Source: Cytophagaceae bacterium (GTDB lineage Bacteria > Bacteroidota > Bacteroidia > Cytophagales > Spirosomataceae). From it: DNA of 39,078 nucleotides. Made by a program: the position numbers and the translations under genes. The stretch is from the NCBI GenBank assembly GCA_027488335.1, contig JAIYBU010000160.1:1-39078 (forward strand). Reading direction: 5' to 3'. The notes beneath the pieces are model-generated. The model had not been told where the DNA came from and ran no database searches. It was given only the letters and a program-made list of their open reading frames with translations. Each line of letters starts with the position of its first letter. Positions within the stretch are counted from its first letter, which is position 1. This document shows positions 25,412 through 32,865 of the stretch, piece by piece.

Positions 25412-26515
25412 ATGTCAAATTTCAGAGCCGACCATGTGGGTAGTTTATTACGCACGCCAGCAGTAAAAGAGAATCGTTTAAGATGGAAAAAAGGAGAAAT
25501 CTCTGTTGAAGAACTAAGAGCAATCGAAGATGCAGGCATTGCCGAAACCGTAAAGCATTTAGAAGCAACAGGAATGAAAGCCATCACTGATGGAGAATTT
25601 CGCCGTGATTATTTTCACCTTGATTTCTTGAAAGAATTGGCGGGTGTAAGCGTAACTGGCGGGATTGAAGCTAACCCAAATGCCAAAGCTGCCGAAGATG
25701 GTTTTACGCCACCTGTTCTGAGCGTAACTGGTAAACTTAAGCACGTAAAAGATATTCAAGTAGCCGATTTTAATTATCTAAAAACGGTTGTTTCGCAAAC
25801 ACCAAAAGTTTCGATTCCTTCGCCAACCATGATTCACTTCCGTGGTGGACGTAAATCTATTGATATTAATTCGTATCCTGATATGGATGAGTTCTTCGCT
25901 GATTTAGCTGCCGCTTACCGTGAAGAAATCGCTCATTTATACGATGCAGGATTGCGTTATTTGCAACTTGACGATACAAACTTGGCATATCTCTGCGACC
26001 CTAAAATGCGTGCTGCTGCCCAAGCAAGAGGCGAAGACCCGAACGAATTGCCTCGTACGTATGCAGCTCTGATTAATTCAGTTATTGATAACCGCCCTGC
26101 TGATTTGCTGGTTGGGATTCATCTTTGCCGAGGAAATTACCGCAGTACGTGGTTTGCCGAAGGTGGTTATGAACCAGTAGCCGAAATTCTTTTCAACGAA
26201 ATCAATGTTGACCGTTATTTGCTCGAGTACGACGACGAGCGTTCGGGCGATTTTGCTCCGCTTCGTTTTGTGCCAACTAATAAAAAAGTGGTTTTGGGTA
26301 TTATTTCATCAAAAAAACGTGAACTCGAAAACATTGACGACCTCTGCAAACGTATCGACGAAGCAGCTCAATATACGCCAATCGAAAATCTTTGTGTGAG
26401 CCCGCAATGTGGATTTTCGTCAACGCACCACGGAAATGATATGAGCCACGATGACCAATGGCGTAAATTGGATTTGACAGTAAATACCGCCCTAAAAGTG
26501 TGGGGAGAAGCATAA
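25412..26515 (+). CDS. Cobalamin-independent methionine synthase II-like protein (MetE C-terminal homologue)
   Basis: A 367-residue protein equal to the catalytic C-terminal half of MetE, of the YxjG/YxjH type. It opens with FRADHVGSLLRTP, as such proteins do. The zinc ligands appear intact: His237 and Cys239 (GIHLC), a Glu near 272 (LLEYDDER) and Cys333 (PQCGF). MetE-like enzymes bind a thiol on zinc and move a methyl group to it. Here the gene lies between an aromatic-acid importer and a secreted hydrolase inside the hydroxycinnamate cluster. Either it makes methionine from a small methyl donor, or it handles the methyl of ferulate/vanillate; no classical demethylase is present. The second reading is a hypothesis only. 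Confidence 0.82.
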   Translation: MSNFRADHVGSLLRTPAVKENRLRWKKGEISVEELRAIEDAGIAETVKHLEATGMKAITDGEFRRDYFHLDFLKELAGVSVTGGIEANPNAKAAEDGFTPPVLSVTGKLKHVKDIQVADFNYLKTVVSQTPKVSIPSPTMIHFRGGRKSIDINSYPDMDEFFADLAAAYREEIAHLYDAGLRYLQLDDTNLAYLCDPKMRAAAQARGEDPNELPRTYAALINSVIDNRPADLLVGIHLCRGNYRSTWFAEGGYEPVAEILFNEINVDRYLLEYDDERSGDFAPLRFVPTNKKVVLGIISSKKRELENIDDLCKRIDEAAQYTPIENLCVSPQCGFSSTHHGNDMSHDDQWRKLDLTVNTALKVWGEA

Positions 26516-26517
26516 AA

Positions 26518-26544
26518 CTGTGGGTTGAATCTCCAGATTCGACC
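26518..26544 (+). repeat. Dispersed hairpin element, copy 2
   Basis: Starts two bases after the MetE-like stop with CTGTGGG; arms GGTTGAATCT (26523-26532) and AGATTCGACC (26535-26544) pair over ten positions with one G-T wobble around CC. Same layout as 16570-16596 and 34058-34083. Confidence 0.7.
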
Positions 26545-26613
26545 GAAATAGAAAAGTAAACACAATCTTTTTAATATCAAGCCTTTAAGTACCAACCTAT
26601 TATTTTAAACATT

Positions 26614-26662
26614 GCTTTATCCTCAAAACATCTTCTTTGCAGAGAAAAGACGAGGATAAAGC
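26614..26662 (+). terminator. 11-bp inverted repeat, possible terminator or leader hairpin
   Basis: GCTTTATCCTC at 26614-26624 and GAGGATAAAGC at 26652-26662 are perfect complements around a 27-base loop; the T-rich TTCTTATTTTCT follows. It may end the transcript of the MetE-like gene or form the 5' leader of the hydrolase gene, 43 bases downstream. A small palindrome AGTTTG-ATT-CAAACT (26681-26695) lies directly before that gene. Confidence 0.5.
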
Positions 26663-26705
26663 TTCTTATTTTCTAAAGCGAGTTTGATTCAAACTACCTA
26701 TACCT

Positions 26706-27821
26706 ATGAAAAAAGTCTTAATCTTGTTGTTTATCACTCAAGTGATTTTCGCCCAAAATACCGCTAAAATTGATACGGGAAGCATCAACGGAGCGAAATA
26801 CCGAATTATTTTTCCCCAAAATTGGAAAGGAAAATTGGTAATGTATGCTCATGGATATGAATTTATGGGGTCGAAACCTGCACAAAGCCAAAATCCAGAT
26901 TTTCCAAAGCGAATGGCTCCATTTTTAGAAAGAGGCTTTGCGGTGGCAGCATCTGACTATGCGTTTCAAGGGTTGGCTTTGGCTCAAGGTGTTGATGATA
27001 CGGAGTCATTGAGACAATATTTTGTGAAAAAATACGGTCAACCAGATTCTACATTTATGGCTGGGCATTCGATGGGCGGTGGAGTTACGTTGGCTACGCT
27101 CGAAAATTATGGGCAAAACTATAACGGAGGTTTACCGATGTGTCCGTTGGCTGGCCGCATTTATCTCCAAACTCGCAAAGAATTTGATATGTTTGCTACT
27201 TTCAATGGGCTTTTTCCTGAGATTGCTACTTCGTTGCATGATATTTTTGATATATCTAAACCCAAAGAGCCTGTTTCTATGCAGGTAGCTTTTGGTAAAG
27301 CAATGTTAATGAAAAAAGCCATTTATGCGAAAGATTCGCTGCTTGCCGTTGAGTTTGCCAAGCATTTCGATATGAAACCCGATGATTTGGCTTTTGCGTT
27401 GGCTTTTGGCGAGGGAGTTTTGCGTGATGTTGCCAAAAAAGCTGGCGGAAACCCGTATGATAATACCAATACCGTTTATGGTAGATTTCCGAATAACCTT
27501 TTGGTAAATCAGAAAGCCGAGCGATTGGCTGCAACCGTAAGCCAAAATACATTATTTGATAAATATGACCGTACGGGCATAATTAATAAACCAGCTTTGG
27601 CTTTGCATACAATTTATGACCAACTGATTCCTGCCGATTTGGCAATTGTGAGTTACGAAAATTTGCTTCAAAAACAGGGAAAACAACACTATTTTAGCGT
27701 AAAATATACAAATGGACAAGGACACTGCAATTTTACGAACGAACAAACAGGCAAAACTTTTGATGAGTTGAGAAATTGGGTAAAAACTGGTCAAAAAGCA
27801 AAAGCTGGTTTTGTGGAGTAA
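26706..27821 (+). CDS. Secreted alpha/beta hydrolase, possible hydroxycinnamate esterase
   Basis: A 371-residue protein with signal peptide MKKVLILLFITQVIFAQ, then an alpha/beta-hydrolase fold. The nucleophile elbow is GHSMGGG with Ser122; a matching Asp lies near 305 in IYDQLIPADL and His near 340 in GQGHCNF. The oxyanion region is YAHGYEFMG near 47-55. The substrate is not evident. Its place amid genes for p-hydroxycinnamate uptake and breakdown suggests release of ferulate, coumarate or caffeate from plant esters outside the cytoplasm, but it lacks the Cys next to Ser seen in tannase-type feruloyl esterases, and a general esterase or peptidase role is possible. It has its own leader and a strong terminator behind it. 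Confidence 0.75.
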   Translation: MKKVLILLFITQVIFAQNTAKIDTGSINGAKYRIIFPQNWKGKLVMYAHGYEFMGSKPAQSQNPDFPKRMAPFLERGFAVAASDYAFQGLALAQGVDDTESLRQYFVKKYGQPDSTFMAGHSMGGGVTLATLENYGQNYNGGLPMCPLAGRIYLQTRKEFDMFATFNGLFPEIATSLHDIFDISKPKEPVSMQVAFGKAMLMKKAIYAKDSLLAVEFAKHFDMKPDDLAFALAFGEGVLRDVAKKAGGNPYDNTNTVYGRFPNNLLVNQKAERLAATVSQNTLFDKYDRTGIINKPALALHTIYDQLIPADLAIVSYENLLQKQGKQHYFSVKYTNGQGHCNFTNEQTGKTFDELRNWVKTGQKAKAGFVE

Positions 27822-27938
27822 TATTTTAGGTTTTCATCTTTAAGCTCTTATAATTTTCTGATTCGTAACGGTAAAATGTTCTTCATCCATATTCGTAAAT
27901 TTTACACCTACACTTACATAAATTTGTACTTTGAAAAT

Positions 27939-27959
27939 GGCGGCTTCGGTCGCCTTTTC
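27939..27959 (+). terminator. UUCG-loop terminator after the secreted hydrolase
   Basis: Stem GGCGGC at 27939-27944 and GTCGCC at 27949-27954 (one G-T wobble) closes a TTCG tetraloop, followed by TTTTCT and an AT-rich tract. It lies between convergent genes and could also act for the AraC gene on the minus strand. Confidence 0.8.
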
Positions 27960-27961
27960 TA

Positions 27962-28834
27962 TTATATTTTTTTGAATTCGCTGGGCGAAACTCCCGTTTG
28001 TTTCTTGAAAAGTCGGGTAAAATAAGCAGGGTCTTTGAAATTAAGCAAATACGAAACCTCCGAAATTGAATAATTGGTATTGAGTAAATACTTTTTTGCT
28101 TCGGCAATCAAGTATTCGTGAATTATCTGTAAAGCTGATTTTTTTACGATAGCTTGACAAACCCGATTGAGATGTACAGCGGTGATACTCAATTCTTTAG
28201 CATAACTTTCAACCGATTTCGTTTCTGTAATTGTCTGCTTGATATTTTTCTGAAATGCCTTGAAATAATTAAGCATTTTATTGTCCGAAATCGAAATTTC
28301 CTGTTTTTCTAAAATACTAAATCGGTAAATCTGAATAAACAATAACTGAAATAATAGCTGAATTACATTTCGTTTTTCGGGATTTTCATCAATCAATTCA
28401 TTCAGAATTTGTGTTTTATATTGAATTATCTGCTCAAAAACAACATTTTCTTTACCAAAATTCAGGATTTTCAATTGGGTAGTTTCCATCAAAATTTTGG
28501 GTGAATTCTTGAAAATATTTTCAAGAAACGACTCCGAAAACGTAATCACTTCACCCATCACATCGGGCTGAAAGACAAAGCCATGCACGGTGTTGGCAGG
28601 AATCAAAATGATACTTGGGCCTTCTGTTTTCAATTCATTTTCTCCCGAAATTAATAGCCCACTTCCTGCATGAATAATAAAAATCTGATACAGCTCTGAG
28701 TGTAGATGCTCTTTTATTTCCCAATCATAAATTTTGCTTCGGGTTTCGAGCAATTCATGGTGCAAAAAATTTGGAAAAACCACCGATTGCGTATCGCCAT
28801 AAAGACCACCAAATTGTATTAAACCTTTTTTCAT
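27962..28834 (-). CDS. PobR-like AraC-family regulator
   Basis: A 290-residue transcription factor with an N-terminal cupin sensor (about 1-150) containing YDWEIKEHLHSELYQIF and PANTVHGFVFQPDV, and a C-terminal AraC double helix-turn-helix (about 190-290) ending RLFKKQTGVSPSEFKK. The sensor wording resembles the AraC-type PobR/PobC activators of 4-hydroxybenzoate hydroxylase genes in proteobacteria. It is transcribed away from pcaH across a 233-base gap, the classical arrangement for a regulator of the adjacent operon, which includes pobA. The likely effector is 4-hydroxybenzoate or protocatechuate; this is inferred. Confidence 0.82.
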   Translation of the reverse strand: MKKGLIQFGGLYGDTQSVVFPNFLHHELLETRSKIYDWEIKEHLHSELYQIFIIHAGSGLLISGENELKTEGPSIILIPANTVHGFVFQPDVMGEVITFSESFLENIFKNSPKILMETTQLKILNFGKENVVFEQIIQYKTQILNELIDENPEKRNVIQLLFQLLFIQIYRFSILEKQEISISDNKMLNYFKAFQKNIKQTITETKSVESYAKELSITAVHLNRVCQAIVKKSALQIIHEYLIAEAKKYLLNTNYSISEVSYLLNFKDPAYFTRLFKKQTGVSPSEFKKI

Positions 28835-28942
28835 TAAATGTTTGAAAATAGTTGTATAACTTTCTTGTAAATATACTGGCTTTAAATATAAATAATGTGT
28901 TTTATAAACTAAAATACTTAACTATCAGATAGAAAATTATTG

Positions 28943-28965
28943 TTTCTAATTCATGATTTCTAATT
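28943..28965 (+). repeat. Direct repeat in the regulator-pcaH intergenic region
   Basis: TTTCTAATT occurs at 28943-28951 and 28957-28965, 14 bases apart start to start. AraC-type proteins bind direct half-sites, so this is a candidate operator in the 233-base divergent gap. The surrounding DNA is very AT-rich, so chance repetition is possible. Confidence 0.3.
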
Positions 28966-29023
28966 TATAATTTAAAAGATGTTTGTTTTGTGCAAGTAAT
29001 ATTTTAAATTATCCAAGAATATC

Positions 29024-29045
29024 TTTGACTTACACGATACTTTTG
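29024..29045 (+). promoter_or_regulatory. Promoter region of the pca-pob operon
   Basis: TACTTTTG at 29038-29045 matches the TAnnTTTG -7 element exactly and lies 22 bases before the pcaH ATG. The 15 bases just upstream and overlapping, TTTGACTTACACGAT (29024-29038), also occur at 6098-6112 ahead of glycogen synthase. No -33 TTTG sits at the usual 19-21 spacing, which would suit an activator-dependent promoter. Confidence 0.55.
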
Positions 29046-29067
29046 TTGAAATAAAACATTCAATCCG

Positions 29068-29775
29068 ATGAGCAATACTATTTATAATCAATTCGACCGT
29101 GAAGTACATCCGCCGTACTTAGCTCCAGAATATAAATCAACGATTCTACGAGCTCCAACTAAGCCTCTGGTAATTCTGAAACAATCCCTTTCTGAACTGA
29201 CTGGGCCAGTTTTTGGAGATTTTAACTTAGGAGAATTCGACCACGACCTTACCAAAAATTCAATAAAAAATGGTGAGCCTTTGGGCGAAAGAATTGTAGT
29301 TCACGGTAAGGTGATGAATGAAAACGGGCAGCCGATTCCCAATACGTTGATAGAAATTTGGCAAGCCAACGCATGCGGTCGTTATGTACATAAAGTTGAC
29401 CAGCACGATGCTCCACTCGACCCGAATTTCTTGGGTGCAGGACGTTGTATGACCGATAAAGATGGAAATTATAAATTTTATACCATTAAACCTGGGGCAT
29501 ATCCTTGGGGCAACCACTACAATGCTTGGCGACCAAACCACATACATTTTTCGTTGTTTGGGGCAAATATTACCAATCGTTTGGTGACACAAATGTATTT
29601 CCCTGGTGACCCACTCTTGCAGCATGACCCGATTTTCTTGGGTGTTCCACCAAAAGGCCGTGAATTATTAATTTCAAAATTCGATTTAGATGCCACCGAG
29701 CCAAACTTTGCTCTTGGCTACCGCTTCGATTTTGTACTAAGAGGTCACAACGCAACACCTTTTGAAAAAATATAA
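29068..29775 (+). CDS. pcaH: Protocatechuate 3,4-dioxygenase beta subunit
   Basis: Iron-bearing subunit of the intradiol dioxygenase that opens protocatechuate to 3-carboxy-cis,cis-muconate with O2. In the 235 residues the four Fe(III) ligands fall in the family order and spacing: Tyr106 (GRYVH), Tyr145 (GAYPWGN), His158 and His160 (RPNHIHFS). The N-terminal extension typical of PcaH (VHPPYLAPEYKSTILRAP) precedes the intradiol core. It is the first gene of a seven-gene run ending with pcaF, and is followed by the alpha-subunit gene after 78 bases of short tandem repeats. The gene is divergent from a PobR-like regulator. Confidence 0.97.
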   Translation: MSNTIYNQFDREVHPPYLAPEYKSTILRAPTKPLVILKQSLSELTGPVFGDFNLGEFDHDLTKNSIKNGEPLGERIVVHGKVMNENGQPIPNTLIEIWQANACGRYVHKVDQHDAPLDPNFLGAGRCMTDKDGNYKFYTIKPGAYPWGNHYNAWRPNHIHFSLFGANITNRLVTQMYFPGDPLLQHDPIFLGVPPKGRELLISKFDLDATEPNFALGYRFDFVLRGHNATPFEKI

Positions 29776-29812
29776 TTTTAATTATCGAAGTCGAGATACA
29801 GGCAGGGAAAGA

Positions 29813-29853
29813 CTAAAAAATCGTAAATCGTCATTCGTAAATCGTAAATCAAA
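29813..29853 (+). repeat. TCGTAAA tandem repeats between pcaH and pcaG
   Basis: Three copies of TCGTAAAT (and one variant TCGTCAT) occupy most of the space before pcaG. Such short imperfect repeats between genes recur through this window; no function is evident. Confidence 0.5.
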
Positions 29854-30378
29854 ATGAAACAGACTCCCTCTCAAACAGTAGGTCCATATTTTGCTTATGG
29901 GCTTACACCTGAGCAATATTTATATGATTTTAAGCAATTGGTTGGTAATCAGATGGTTAGTCCAATCGAACAAAGTGAAGCTATCACTATTACTGGAAAA
30001 GTTTTCGATGGAAACGGTGAGGTAATACCTGATGCTATGATTGAAATTTGGCAAAACGATGGTGAAAATAAACTTTTTGGGCGTTTTGGTACAGGAACAG
30101 ACCCTCAAAACCGCTTTATTTTTAGCACAATCAAGCCACAATCTTTTGCTGGGCAGGCCCCTTACCTTTCGGTCATTGTCTTTATGCGTGGGCAGTTGAT
30201 ACATTCTTACACTCGTATTTATTTTTCTGATGAGCCTCAACTAAATTCAACGGACGAAGTACTAAATGCGGTTCCTGCTGAAAGAAAACATACATTAATT
30301 GCTGAGAAAAAAGGTAATTTGTATGAGTTTAACATCAATATGCAGGGCGAAAACGAAACGGTTTTCTTTGAAGTTTAA
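29854..30378 (+). CDS. pcaG: Protocatechuate 3,4-dioxygenase alpha subunit
   Basis: Non-iron partner of PcaH, forming the alpha-beta protomer of the ring-cleaving dioxygenase. The 174 residues begin with TPSQTVGPYFAYGL, the usual PcaG opening, and contain the intradiol core segments ITGKVFDGNGEVIPDAMIEIWQ and GRFGTGTDPQNRFIFSTIKP. The Tyr and His iron ligands of PcaH are not conserved at the matching positions, as expected for the alpha subunit. Slightly short compared with the proteobacterial protein (about 200 residues). Lies between pcaH and pcaB on the same strand. Confidence 0.95.
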   Translation: MKQTPSQTVGPYFAYGLTPEQYLYDFKQLVGNQMVSPIEQSEAITITGKVFDGNGEVIPDAMIEIWQNDGENKLFGRFGTGTDPQNRFIFSTIKPQSFAGQAPYLSVIVFMRGQLIHSYTRIYFSDEPQLNSTDEVLNAVPAERKHTLIAEKKGNLYEFNINMQGENETVFFEV

Positions 30379-30380
30379 AA

Positions 30381-30400
30381 CCCCTAACCCCTGAAGGGGA
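30381..30400 (+). repeat. CCCCT/AGGGG hairpin between pcaG and pcaB
   Basis: CCCC at 30388-30391 and GGGG at 30396-30399 pair around TGAA, preceded by another CCCCT. This motif is a familiar type of small intergenic repeat in Bacteroidota genomes. It sits within an operon and lacks a T-tract. Confidence 0.5.
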
Positions 30401-30408
30401 ACAAAAAT

Positions 30409-31710
30409 ATGTCTCTTTATTCGGAATACTTCTATTCAAAGGATATAAACAATTTATTCTCTGACTATCAGACAATCGCTCAAATGTTGCGTTTTGAGGG
30501 AGCTTTGGCAATTGCTCAAGCTGAAAATGGTATTATTCCGCCCCAAGCTGCCCAAATTATTGAAAATTGCTGTCAAGTTGATTTTATTGATATTGATAAG
30601 CTCAAGTCAGAAATAAAATTGGGCGGAAATGCCGCTATTCCGTTGGTGAAGCAATTGACCAGAATTGTTAAGAATAATGATGTAGAGGCATCGAAATACG
30701 TACATTTAGGGGCAACCAGCCAAGATGTAGTAGATACGGCTACGGTTTTGCAGATGCAAGAATATTGGTATTGGCTAAATGATAAATTGTCCGAATTATC
30801 AGACTTATTGGTAGAAATTACAAAAAAACATCGAAATACTTTAATGATTGGTCGGACACTGCTACAACAGGCTCGCCCAATTACATTCGGACTCAAAACT
30901 TCGGGATGGTTGCAAAGCATCGAGCGAAGCAAAGAGCGAATGAAAAGCACACAAAAACGAGTTTTGGTCATTCAGTTGGGCGGAGCCGTTGGTAGTGGAA
31001 ATGCAAATTTATCGAAGGAAGTTCAGCAAAGTATCTCTGAAATTTTAGACCTAAAACCATCTTTTTCGTGGCAATCGAATCGAGATAATTTGCTTGAAGC
31101 CGCATCGGTTTTTGGAATATTAAACCAATCGCTCGGAAAAATCGCCAAAGATGTATCGTTGATGATGCAAACGGAAGTCGGTGAAGTATTTGAAGGTGCG
31201 GGAGAGGGTAAAGGAGGCTCAAGCACTATGCCCCATAAACGAAACCCTGTTACCTGTGCCGCCATTTTGGCCAATGCCAACCGAATTCCAAATTTGGTTG
31301 CTACTTTATTGGCCGCCATGCCCCAAGAACACGAGCGTTCGGCAGGTTTATGGCATTCAGAATGGGAAGTTTTGACCGAGATAATGCTACTCACTGCAGG
31401 AAGTATCGAAAAAGCCATTGAATTGATTTCGGGTTTAGAGGTCGATGAAAAAAGAATGCTTCAAAACCTTGAACTCACCAAAGGATTGATTTATGCCGAG
31501 AATGTTTCGCTGGCATTGGCCACAAAAATAGGCAAAATAAACGCCCACGAATTCGTAGAAAAGGCCTGTAAATCAGCCATTTTTCAGCAAAAGCATTTAA
31601 AGGAAGTGCTCGAAGATATGAATGTTGATTTACCAAATTTAGAGGAATTATTCAAAGCTGAAAATTCGATTGGTAATAGTTTGGAGATAATAGATGAAAT
31701 ACTAAAATAA
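30409..31710 (+). CDS. pcaB: 3-carboxy-cis,cis-muconate cycloisomerase
   Basis: Member of the fumarase/aspartase superfamily that lactonises 3-carboxy-cis,cis-muconate to 4-carboxymuconolactone. The 433 residues contain the superfamily signature GSSTMPHKRNP at about 270-280, the GATSQDVVDT region at about 101-110, and RTLLQQARPITFGLK at about 149-163, all as in PcaB. Length is normal (about 400-450). Its TAA stop overlaps by one base the ATG of the following pcaL gene, showing tight translational coupling. Confidence 0.95.
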   Translation: MSLYSEYFYSKDINNLFSDYQTIAQMLRFEGALAIAQAENGIIPPQAAQIIENCCQVDFIDIDKLKSEIKLGGNAAIPLVKQLTRIVKNNDVEASKYVHLGATSQDVVDTATVLQMQEYWYWLNDKLSELSDLLVEITKKHRNTLMIGRTLLQQARPITFGLKTSGWLQSIERSKERMKSTQKRVLVIQLGGAVGSGNANLSKEVQQSISEILDLKPSFSWQSNRDNLLEAASVFGILNQSLGKIAKDVSLMMQTEVGEVFEGAGEGKGGSSTMPHKRNPVTCAAILANANRIPNLVATLLAAMPQEHERSAGLWHSEWEVLTEIMLLTAGSIEKAIELISGLEVDEKRMLQNLELTKGLIYAENVSLALATKIGKINAHEFVEKACKSAIFQQKHLKEVLEDMNVDLPNLEELFKAENSIGNSLEIIDEILK

Positions 31711-32846
31711 TGATGAACTATAAAATACAAGGCACACCAAACAGTCCCGTTTTGATTTTTTCCAACTCATTGGGTTCTGAAATGATGATGTGGGATGAAC
31801 TAATTCCTTACTTACTACCCTATTTCAGAGTATTACAATACGATACTCGTGGACATGGTACTTCAAAAAACAACATCACTAATGAAGGCTATACAATAGC
31901 ATTACTGGGCGAAGATGTAGTTAACTTAATGAACGAACTTGACATCGAAACCGCTTATTATTGCGGCCTTTCGATGGGCGGTTTGATTGGACAATATTTG
32001 GGTATACATCATCCAAATCGCTTTAATAAGATAGTTTTGAGCAATACAGGAGCAAAAATTGGTAATGATGAACGATGGAATGGCAGAATTGAGACCATTT
32101 CAAAAAACGGAATGCAGGCCATCGTTGAAGATACAATGGAGCGTTGGTTTACCGAAGATTTTCGTAAGCAAAACGCACAAAGAGCTGCCGAAACACACGC
32201 CATGTTTTTGCGTAGCGATGTTCAAGGATATTCAAACTGCTGTTGTGCTATTCGTGATGCCGATTTTAGAAATCAACTACAAAATCTAAGTGTAGAAACG
32301 CTCGTAATTACAGGCGATGAAGACCCTGTTACGAATGTTGAGCAAGCAGAATTTTTAGTTGCCAATATTCCGAATGCTCAATTGAAAGTACTTCATGCTC
32401 GCCACTTAGCTGCTACCGAACTACCGAAAGAATATGCCCACGTTTTAATCAATTTTTTCGTAGGAGAATCGACTTTTGATAAAGGAATGCACGTACGTAG
32501 AAGTGTTTTGGGAAATACCCACGTTGACCGTGCAAATACCAAAATTAATGAGTTTAATGCTGATTTTCAGTCGTTTATAACAAATTATGCGTGGGGTGAA
32601 GTTTGGACTCGTCCAAATCTTTCTAAACATAATAGAAGTCTGATTACAATGGCAATGCTGATTGCTTTAAACCGCCAAACTGAGTTTAAAATGCACGTCA
32701 GAGCTGCATTTAATAATGGTGTTACGGTTGCCGAAATCAAAGAAGTTATCATGCAATCGGCTCTGTATTGTGGGCTTCCTGCTGCCAACGAAGCTATTCA
32801 TGCCGCCGAAGAAATATTTAAAGAATTAGGAGTCAATATTTCATAA
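31710..32846 (+). CDS. pcaL: PcaL: 3-oxoadipate enol-lactonase fused to 4-carboxymuconolactone decarboxylase
   Basis: Bifunctional protein of 378 residues covering two consecutive steps of the protocatechuate branch. Residues 1 to about 250 are the PcaD alpha/beta hydrolase, with nucleophile Ser88 in GLSMGG and the catalytic His in HARHLAA. Residues about 255-378 are the PcaC decarboxylase (CMD family), with GMHVRRSVLG, ITNYAWGEVWTRPNLS and ALYCGLPAANEA. In the pathway the decarboxylase acts first, then the lactonase. The D-C order of domains is that of PcaL in actinobacteria. Two ATG codons in tandem leave the first residue uncertain; the first overlaps the pcaB stop. Confidence 0.95.
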   Translation: MMNYKIQGTPNSPVLIFSNSLGSEMMMWDELIPYLLPYFRVLQYDTRGHGTSKNNITNEGYTIALLGEDVVNLMNELDIETAYYCGLSMGGLIGQYLGIHHPNRFNKIVLSNTGAKIGNDERWNGRIETISKNGMQAIVEDTMERWFTEDFRKQNAQRAAETHAMFLRSDVQGYSNCCCAIRDADFRNQLQNLSVETLVITGDEDPVTNVEQAEFLVANIPNAQLKVLHARHLAATELPKEYAHVLINFFVGESTFDKGMHVRRSVLGNTHVDRANTKINEFNADFQSFITNYAWGEVWTRPNLSKHNRSLITMAMLIALNRQTEFKMHVRAAFNNGVTVAEIKEVIMQSALYCGLPAANEAIHAAEEIFKELGVNIS

Positions 32847-32865
32847 ACAACAGACCATATTTATA

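Noticed and set aside
27883..28107. Short minus-strand frame overlapping the 3' end of the PobR-like gene
   Set aside because: Overlaps the helix-turn-helix coding part in another frame and crosses the UUCG terminator.
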